Shown here piece by piece: positions 55,913-64,000 of a stretch of 64,000 nucleotides of DNA. Position 1 is the first letter of the stretch. Each line of letters begins with the position of its first letter. The translations under genes and the position numbers were made by a program. The notes beneath the pieces are model-generated. The model saw only the letters and a program-made list of their open reading frames with translations, was not told the DNA's origin and made no database searches. The DNA comes from Limonium bicolor. Taxonomy: Eukaryota; Streptophyta; Magnoliopsida; Caryophyllales; Plumbaginaceae. The DNA lies in assembly GCA_023374045.1 (NCBI GenBank), contig CM041779.1, positions 302,074,167 to 302,138,166 on the forward strand, in the 5' to 3' direction.

Positions 55913-58900
55913 TGTAACACCCCTATTCCTAAACCTGTAATAAACATCGCAAGTCGTAGCAAAATAAATAACGTCGCAGCGGAAAATAAAACTATCTACT
56001 CTTGGTGTTACACGCCGTTACTCACCCTTGTGAGTAACAAGGCATCCTTACTCTTTCCAACTAATATACTCCTCTCGCTGTGATGAACCGATACTGAGCA
56101 TTCTAATTATTACAGACCAAATCCAAAACTAAATGAGCAACTAATTAAATACAACAATCCCAAAATACAATACATATTAAATCTACAAAGTGTTTATTAA
56201 GACATAGCAGCTACCCTGTTCCCCGCACTCCGGCTTGTGTCTTCTTTAGTAACCTGAAATGTTTTGCCCATTGAAGGGCTCAGCAATCGAAATGCTGGTA
56301 TGCTAAATGTAGTCCTAAGTCATCTAGATTCCTTAAGTCGTTTAGTCATCTTGATATTAGATTCATTACATAAAATACCGGTTTACAATAGCAACAGTAA
56401 TAACTGTAAACATTAAACAATCGCATAAAAGTTCACCTGCAACATCAGTGCATAATAAACATTAACCAGATAATCAACACCAATAATCCCAAACAATAAC
56501 CAAACAAGTCACGCGTATTAATTAACTGTACTTGTTAGTAGGTCACATGACCCTTATCCTTTTAAACCAACCACTTAACTTTTCCAATTAATTCCACCTC
56601 AGGCGTCATGTCAAGACAACCCTTAATAACTCAATAATGGACAGTGTGTCCCCTGGGTTCCAAAGGAACCGTTACCAGCTAACCTTGTGGCCCTGGACAA
56701 AATTTGACCGATCCGGTCGAACCTGTGCACCAACGGTAGTGCCTTCCGCCATCCCCGAATGTGGCTGATGGATTCCCTTGAGTGACTCCCCATTGAAGTC
56801 TTTCGTAGTGATCACGATGCGCAACCAGAAAGTCGAAACAGTCTGGATTCCTCTCTTTATAAGTTAGCCCTTTAGTCAGTGGTACAATAACCAATTCTTG
56901 AATTAAGACTATAACAGTTGACCATCAGTTAGGTTCAATAATACCTAAAGGTTAGTTAGTCTTGTTCCAGTTTAGATGTATAAACTTTTAGTCATAAGAC
57001 GTTCGCGTATAAATAAAACGCAACAATGTTGAGCAATACAGTATACAAAATAATATACATAAAATCACAGATATCGCTCTTAAACAGTTAAACACATAAC
57101 GTCTGGACCTTAGGATAATCCTTAGGACATTCAGACCACACAATTAACATACCGTTCACCGTGATAACAGCTAGCTTGACAATGAACGCTCTAGTAATTC
57201 TTTCCCGTACGCTGTTATTTATACATGCAATAACGGGTAGTATTAATATGACTGTCCACTAAATATTACAGTACTGTCTCTGTAGAGTTTATTCTCGTTG
57301 TATTCTAACTCTGTATGTTCTTTATTTTCCCCTGCTATTTTAACAGTGGCCCTAGGTAGTTCATCAATTCATTATTTTATGTAACCTCACATGTGATAAT
57401 GAATTTCCATTATACGGTATATCCTTATCCCATTAATTATATACTCATAATTATTTCCACTTATTATTTATATCATACCATTTGGTTATTTTTGTTATAA
57501 CCACCTTTATTTTATAAACTTTATATTATACTCCACAATATACCATAATGCATTATATTACTTAATTTTAATTCCTTTCTTTATTAAATTACAAAACCAC
57601 CATAATAATTCGGTATTTATATTTTGTACCCAACAACTTTTATAAATTATCAAATAACCATATAACTTCTATAATTTACTAATTAACCATATCAACTTTC
57701 GGAAATTACAATTTGTGCCCACTAATTTTCGCAAATTATCATACAGCCACTTATAGTTTCGGTTTTAATAAATATCTTTCCTTTATTTACAATTTAACCC
57801 TAAAACTTTATATAAGTTACATATTAATTCATAAACTATAGTTTTAATATTTAATCCTTCTTAATTACCAAAAGGACCCATATATTTTGCAAATTACATT
57901 TCCGCCCTTATTCAATTCGGTTTTTACATATATACTTTTATAAATTACATATTCATCCCAAAAATTTATAAAATTAATATTTTATGTCATAAATCATTTT
58001 AACCCAAAGTTTTTGGTCAACACTTTGACCAAGACTTAATTTCATAGTTAATACTTTAATATACCCATAAAATCATGTATATTCTCGGTTAAACTCTAAA
58101 CTTTCCAATAATTACAAAATAGCCCCAAAACTTTATAAAATGTTATTTAAACACTTAAACACTTATTTAAATTCACAAAAATTCTTAATATTAATTTCTA
58201 CCTTATATTATATCATAATTATGCCAAATAACCCCTTATGTTCTCGGTAATTATTATTTGTACACTAAACTTTTCAAAATTTACATTTTAGCCACATAAA
58301 TTATTAAACTAGCCATTTAAATACGTGTAGCTATTTTTAATATTCCCAAAATTTATAATATAAGTTAATACACTTATATATATTTCAAAATTCACCAAAT
58401 ATCACATATTGCTCTCGGCTTTAGTTATGTTTTACCATATGGTTTTATAACTTGATTTAAACTTTATAATATGTATATATAAATGTATATAAGCCATATA
58501 AGACTTCTAAAAATTATACTAATGACATAGAATGATTATAAGCTCAAAATAGAACATTAAATCCCTAGACCATTCGGTTTGGTTATTTGTATAACATAAT
58601 TTTTTTTGTGACAAAAATATATATCTTAAGGTAATAATCTTACCTTATATGTTATAAATTATTTTCTTGACAATATAACCCATAATTTTCGGCCTTAATT
58701 TATTTAGAGGTTATACAAAATTTTTATACCAAAGTTTGAAGCCTAAATCAAACTTAAACTTAATAAACCTTACTTATATAAACTTACCCCTTAAATCAAG
58801 ACAATTCTTGTACTTGATTTTTCCTTGAATTCCAAGCTCTCCAAATGCTATCTTGATAAAGAATTTCCGGCTCCTTAAATATACTTAGGAGATCCTTTTG

Positions 58901-61217
58901 TTAGACTTCTAACAAAGATTTATAAGTAATATTTGGAGAAATTTTACAAGAATTTACCTTAGGAATTTAACAAGGTATTTTTGGTGCACCTTGGGTGATT
59001 GTAATCCCGTTTCCTTCATGAAAATGAGAGATATAGGGTTTAGAAGTTCCTAATTTTTTAAAATACCTTAAAGAATTTACTTAGGATTTTAACATAAAAA
59101 TATACCTTAACTTGATCTTGTGTTCCTTGTGGTTGTTGTGTGAATTTAGACCTCCTTGGAACACCTATTCGATGGCGAAAATTGTAGGAGTAGCTAGGAT
59201 GATTTCTTGCTTCAAGACTTAGAGATTTAACTAGTAAATTACATTAAAAATGGGTTGAACTTAAAACACCATAATGGAGCTTAGTAGCTCTTAGGAATTA
59301 ACAGAGCAAAGGAAAGAAAAGAGAGGAGAAGAGAAAGCTTACCATTCGGTTTGATGTTGGGCAAGAAATGAATGAAGTCTCACTAGGTATTAGGCAAGAA
59401 TGAAGAGAATCAAATTGGTAATTATTTCAGTAACATAGCATTATCTATGATTGTTTTTGATTATTTTATTTCAATTGACTCAAAAGTCTGTCAATGTTAG
59501 ACTAGCTTTACGGCTGACTGGCAAGAAAAGTAATGGAGCTTGATTGATGATTGAACTAGAAGACAAGTTATGGTATGTAGTTTGTCTTCTTTGATTTTCT
59601 AAGTCAATTAACATGTTAATTTCTTCCTTCTTTTCCTTATTATTCCGGTGCTTAGGTTGTAGATATCAATGATTTTGTTTGATTTTGAGACGAGAGATAA
59701 TGCTTGTTAGTTTTGTGTTTTTATTGACTAATGAGCAATCAAACCCCATTATTCTTGATTGATTTCGGTAGTCAAGGCGTACAAGGACTTTGATTTTGTT
59801 TTACTGGTAAACATGTAATCATGCTAGTTAGGTATTTGTCTCTCTTGATTTTTATTTAGTAGCAATCATACTCCCCTTTTCCTGATTCAAATCGGCAATC
59901 ACATGCCAATGAGCAACTTGCTTTATTTGTTTTGCCTAGTCAAAGTATGACTAGATTTGCATTTATTTCATATCTTTATTTAAGCTAGATCTTCATTGTT
60001 TTCTTGCAGGGAAATCGTAATGGAGGTCCATTTGACTGATTCAATTTGACATATTATCATAGAGTTATGGGGGTGTGGATGGGTAGTCACCATTCCATAA
60101 GACATGATTTTTGCTAAAAACTATGTCAAATAAGGCCCTAAATGGCGCCCACTTATGTCAAATGGGATTGAGTTTTTGATTTAATTCCTATCACATTATA
60201 TTGTACTAAGACCATATTATAATGTAATAGGTCACAACATTTAATTACATTTTTACTATGAAAAAGGTGAAAGTTTTTAAGGTAAAAATGCTGATTTTAG
60301 GTACCTTTTTGATCCAAAAATCGCCCCCCACTTGTACTATGAATTTAGTACTACCATTAATTTATTTAGATGGTAAATTATCCCCTTTTAAGATTATCAA
60401 CTCGTTGCTCGCAAAGCTTCAAGGTAATTGCGTAGAAACACATTTTGTGACACCCGAAGGTGCGTTTTTGTGCTTTAAGGATTTTCTGGAAAATATTAGT
60501 CGCTATGTTTCCAAGTTTATAAACATTTTTATAGTCAATAATAATATGTTAAGGTTACATTGAGTTATATGGGGTTATATCAACTCAAAAACACCAATTC
60601 CCGGGCTAACCGGGGCAAAAAGGAGCGGTTAAGAAATTCTCCCGAGTACTTTGTTTATTTTTGAAAGTAGCTCGGACCATTCTCTTGAATGATTAATAAT
60701 GAGTGTTAGGAACCCTAAGAATTAATTTATAGGAGTTCGTGCCACCTCGGCCTCCTCCGGGGCATCCGGGGGGTTATGGGACCCCCTTAAGGCATCTCCT
60801 AGCACTTTGCGTTTTAACTGAGAATTTAGCGTGGGAGGACTTCATCTTATATATCTAATAGAGTGTTTGGTGCATTTGGAATGAAGTGTAAGCTTTACTT
60901 CATCCTATAACGTATTTCCGGGACTTTCGGGGCCTTAAGCCTTTAAGGAACTCCCAGCATTTTTGTATTTCTTCTCAATTTTAGATGAGGTCCTGAATTC
61001 TAAAGGTCATATAATGATCCTTGATTATCTTCATATGAGGTTTATAGCTTATATAACGTGCTTAGCTTAAGGTCGGGCTTTAACGCACGTTTTTGACCTT
61101 AAGAAGTTTAGGTGTGTTTTAACGCCTAAGTGTTTATACCCCTTCTTAGGGTTTAATAATCCCCCAAATAATATATATGTACCATTATTTAATTATTTAA
61201 ATGTTAGGGGTATTTCA
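55913..61217 (-). mobile_element. Element 1 5' LTR (5305 bp)
   Basis: Very long LTR bounded by TGTAACACC and GGGTATTTCA and followed by TSD TTAGC. Mostly AT-rich (57300-58800 especially). Carries the U5 hairpin at 56017-56038. It retains about 2.5 kb missing from the partner. From 59176 on it matches 2127-4246 with unusually many 1-3-base indels. No supported gene is present. Confidence 0.93.
56017..56038 (-). other. U5 stem-loop, element 1 5' LTR
   Basis: Stem GTTACTCA/TGAGTAAC with loop CCCTTG, 104 nt from the LTR end; one loop base differs from the 3' LTR copy while the stem is identical. Confidence 0.75.
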
Positions 61218-61352
61218 TTAGCACACATGCCGAGGTAGATCTCGGCAACACACATGTTACAAGAAACCATACCTTAGCCTAGTTTGACGTCCGCCTATTC
61301 CCGGATGACGTCCCGACTATCCCGATCCTATAAACCAATTCAATCGGGTACG
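61218..61352 (-). mobile_element. Old LTR fragment W, right part (after element 1)
   Basis: Resumes after the TSD copy TTAGC (61218-61222). Resembles the region around 62875-62935 of the next LTR (GTTACAAGAAACCATACC-like). Ends where a new LTR terminus begins. Confidence 0.5.
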
Positions 61353-63268
61353 TGTAACACCCCATCCAACAACAAACACATAACAAACAACCTGCAGCAG
61401 AATACACACCTCATCAAATAAACTTAACTCGTTGTGTGTACACGCCGTTAACCACCCACGTGGCTAAACAAGGCTATTACTAAACATTGTACCGGTCTGA
61501 TGGACTAGATCCGAGCGACTACACATTATTATCCCTTTTCATTAACAAAAACCCACATCAACAAACCTTCCAACTGTAGGACCTATTATACAAATTGATG
61601 CCGATAACAGTTTCGGTCTTACACACCTACTTATATATCAACCTAAACGATTACCCAGTACAACGACTACCCATCCTAACTCTCGAACGACTCCAGCTCT
61701 TTGTACCTGAAATAGGAAAAGAAAAGAAAGGGTGGGGCCCCCAAGGGGCTCAACACCTTTGCTGGTATGGTAATCCCGCAGCCCACATGCTACCGGGCCA
61801 CGCACAACTAATTGTCATCTTAGCATGCGATTGATTATATTTAAACCATGCATGCAACTGTAAACACCAACACCTAACATTTCGCCTCAATGGGCTCAAC
61901 AAACGGATAATACATCCTTTTTAGCAAGTCACTCACGGTATTCATTATCCCTAGGTGTTCCTCTCTAATGGAGCTACTTCCTTAATAGACGACAACTACC
62001 CAATAATCGGGTTAGCCTTAAACGCCTCTTTCACAAACTGGGATTCATTTCCATGATCCACACCCCATATTTTATAACATATATATTCCTCACAAACCAA
62101 ACATAACAACACCCTTCACGTTTCCACGTGCACATGATAACATCACAATAGGATTTACTTTACAACAACATCACATAACATACGGGAACGGTCCTCTTAG
62201 GAACCGACCCAATAGTTAATTCACTGGTGAGCATAGAGAATGGTGTCACCTCAATGGGTAAGCTCGTTATACACACAACAACACTCATTACCGTCCTAAA
62301 ACAAGTCGGACGAGTAACTTAAGTTAAGATGGTTCGGGTTTGGAGGCCCGAACACACCACACAAACACATGTTCCCCCTAAACCGACATAAGTCAGAATA
62401 GCTAGCTTTGGAGTGAGCTATGGGAGATCATAACCCGTGAGGGAACAACCATAACAAAGAGATGGGTAAGCTAAGAAGGATACCCTCTACCCAAACAACG
62501 CGCGACCGGCCAAACCGGATTCTCCTACTGTTAGTACATACTTACTTTTAGATATTAGTTAGAACCCCACTATGGAGCCTATCACATGACAACACATACA
62601 GTATTACAACTGGGTTAAACATACAAGGGAGATCTCTACATTCACATACACATATCACACAATTAACCAACACGCATAGCCGTGGTTAGAACGTTCCATA
62701 GTTCGGTCGTTTACTCCGATACCGAACTCTCATGTGATCCTAGACTCAGTTAACTAAGGTTAACACTGCCGAGGTTAAATGGTATCGGGAGTTGAACGCG
62801 CCACATATATGAATTACTGTAACTCATTATGTTTTATCTTACAACGTGGCAAACATACAGAAAAACACATTGGCATAGAAGCCGGTGTAATCCGGTAGGA
62901 CACAGGTTGCAAGAAAACCATACCTGTCACCGGAGTCCACTTTTCATGTCCATTTATGTTCCTCGGCAATTCTCGAACAACTGACAACATACATGTACTT
63001 TTTAACATTGGGGTAACATGTTTGTTTAAAGTCTAATGCTTATAACTGTTTCCCCGTTAACTTGGTTAAATACTTTACATTTTTTTAACATGTTTCACTC
63101 TTTCATTTACTTCTTTGCACCCCCAAATTGTGACTATAACTCACCTAACATGTCCTACACAACCTTATAACAATCATTATCCATCATCCCCATCATTAGA
63201 CATCTTTTAATAACCTAAAACAACAATTTTAGAGTGGTCCGGGACTTGGTCCTTACCTTAAGTCCCGG
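61353..63268 (-). mobile_element. LTR fragment Y, minus orientation (terminal part)
   Basis: Starts TGTAACACCCCATCC and shows the family layout: U5 hairpin-like GTTAACCA...TGGCTAAAC (61447-61469, imperfect), CCGGTCTGATGGAC, and CACAACTAATTGTCAT. It is interrupted at 63269 by another LTR. No gene is seen. Confidence 0.7.
61447..61469 (-). other. U5 stem-loop (imperfect), LTR fragment Y
   Basis: Arms GTTAACCA and TGGCTAAAC around loop CCCACG, followed by AAGGC, 94 nt from the terminus. Pairing is interrupted by one mismatch and one extra base. Confidence 0.5.
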
Positions 63269-64000
63269 TGTAACACCCCACTATTAATTCATCATTACCG
63301 TCCAATTCCCGTTGCTTCCCGAGTCACGCAGGATACATACTTACATACCTCGGGTGATACAATGCCGTTAGTCACCCACGTGACTAACAAGGCTACTACT
63401 TCTACATACAGCATTGGTCTGATGGACCGGAATATCAGGTACTACTTAATACAATACATACTCTCATTACATACTGATTACTACAATACTCCATTCGAAC
63501 AATCTTCACAACTCTACAAGATAATACACTACGCAGTACCGAGTTTACTAGGTTCCAAAATCAATACAGTACTTCTCCCAAATTCATACACACTTACTAG
63601 GATCAATCTGCTACCCATTCCTCACAAACTAGATACTTCTAATTACAGGGCGCCCACCGGTCTCTTACCTTGATCGTATTCGCTCCGGGTACCTGCACAC
63701 TAAAAATGTTCCCCGAGGGGGTCAGCTTTCGCTGAATATATAACCGCATACCCCGCGTACTAGCGAGGGTACGCCGACCATTTGGTCGAATACATGCAAT
63801 TCATTTTGCAATACATACATCATGCTTTCATTCATGATACTACAATACTACACAAGGATACATACAGTCCAGTACAATACATGCTTGGAAGACAATACAA
63901 GTCACCAATACTTACTTACCATCTTTCAGGATACACATACACAATACATACTCATTACATACCCAATACACAATACGGAGATACAATTCTCCAATACCTA
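63269..64000 (-). mobile_element. LTR fragment Z, minus orientation (cut by window end)
   Basis: Starts TGTAACACCCCAC and is related, in inverse orientation, to 1-555. Contains a perfect U5 hairpin (63367-63388) and a second small hairpin GGTC...GACC (63416-63428). Its other end lies beyond the window. The ORF over this part is not a gene. Confidence 0.75.
63367..63388 (-). other. U5 stem-loop, LTR fragment Z
   Basis: Perfect stem GTTAGTCA/TGACTAAC, loop CCCACG, flanked by GCC and AAGGC, 98 nt from the LTR terminus. Confidence 0.75.

Larger units (their letters stand above)
1412..61217 (-). mobile_element. Element 1: AlkB-bearing Tekay-like Ty3 LTR retrotransposon, containing all other insertions
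   Basis: Minus-strand element. The 5' LTR is 55913-61217, the PBS 55896-55907 and the 3' LTR 1412-4246, with a polypurine tract at 4251-4260. Its gag begins at 55686 and is split by element 2, then by solo LTR A plus element 3. Its AlkB exon and pol lie at 4929-9142. Without the nested insertions it would be about 14.7 kb. Chromodomain-like C-terminus, initiator-tRNA-Met PBS and very long LTRs fit the Tekay/Del lineage (established knowledge). Coding parts are inactivated by several nonsense changes and a frameshift. Confidence 0.93.

Overview
This window is plant heterochromatin-type DNA made almost entirely of nested LTR retrotransposons. I found no ordinary host gene. The plant assignment rests on chromodomain-bearing Ty3 (Tekay/Del-like) polyproteins, PBSs matching initiator tRNA-Met and tRNA-Asp, an Athila/Tat-like element and a hAT-type MITE. 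The species cannot be told from the sequence.

Layout, resolved from LTR pairs and 5-bp target-site duplications (TSDs). Old LTR pieces flank everything (1-1411 and 61218-64000). Element 1 (1412-61217, minus strand, TSD TTAGC) holds all the rest. It carries three insertions: solo LTR A (23500-24866, TSD TCTAC); element 3 (9586-23495, minus, TSD CTACT), which landed on the edge of solo LTR A; and element 2 (25620-55320, minus, TSD GTGGC). Element 2 holds a hAT MITE (31874-32407, 8-bp TSD) and element 4 (33688-50732, plus, TSD ACATG), a non-autonomous Athila/Tat-like element. Element 4 holds element 5 (36582-46551, minus, TSD GTGGG; the youngest) and solo LTR B (46610-48443, TSD CTCCT).

The main discovery is that elements 1, 2 and 3, with LTRs of about 5.3, 2.8 and 3.75 kb, each encode an AlkB-type Fe(II)/2-oxoglutarate dioxygenase between the gag zinc knuckles and the protease. 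Element 5, a related Tekay element, has no such domain. In all three, the CCHC exon ends at a phase-1 5' splice site. Two phase-1 3' splice sites follow: one enters AlkB about 125-145 nt downstream, the other enters protease-RT-RNase H-integrase about 1 kb downstream. Reading through the donor stops after 2-5 codons. The layout therefore predicts Gag-AlkB by one splice and Gag-Pol by the alternative splice that removes AlkB. Gag has further short introns at conserved places; one is present in elements 2 and 3 but exactly absent in elements 1 and 5.

Other structural signals: a stem-loop about 95-105 nt from the LTR 3' end (U5) that covaries between families; a second covarying hairpin beside the polypurine tract; a tRNA-like A-box/B-box module inside the element 2 LTR, antisense to the element; short GC-rich inverted-repeat arrays in five unrelated LTR families; and an inversion-deletion rearrangement of one element 1 LTR. 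Most coding regions carry nonsense mutations, mainly of the C-to-T type expected of methylated DNA. The AlkB domain of element 2 is the best preserved and has its full set of catalytic residues, although element 4 separates it from its splice acceptor.
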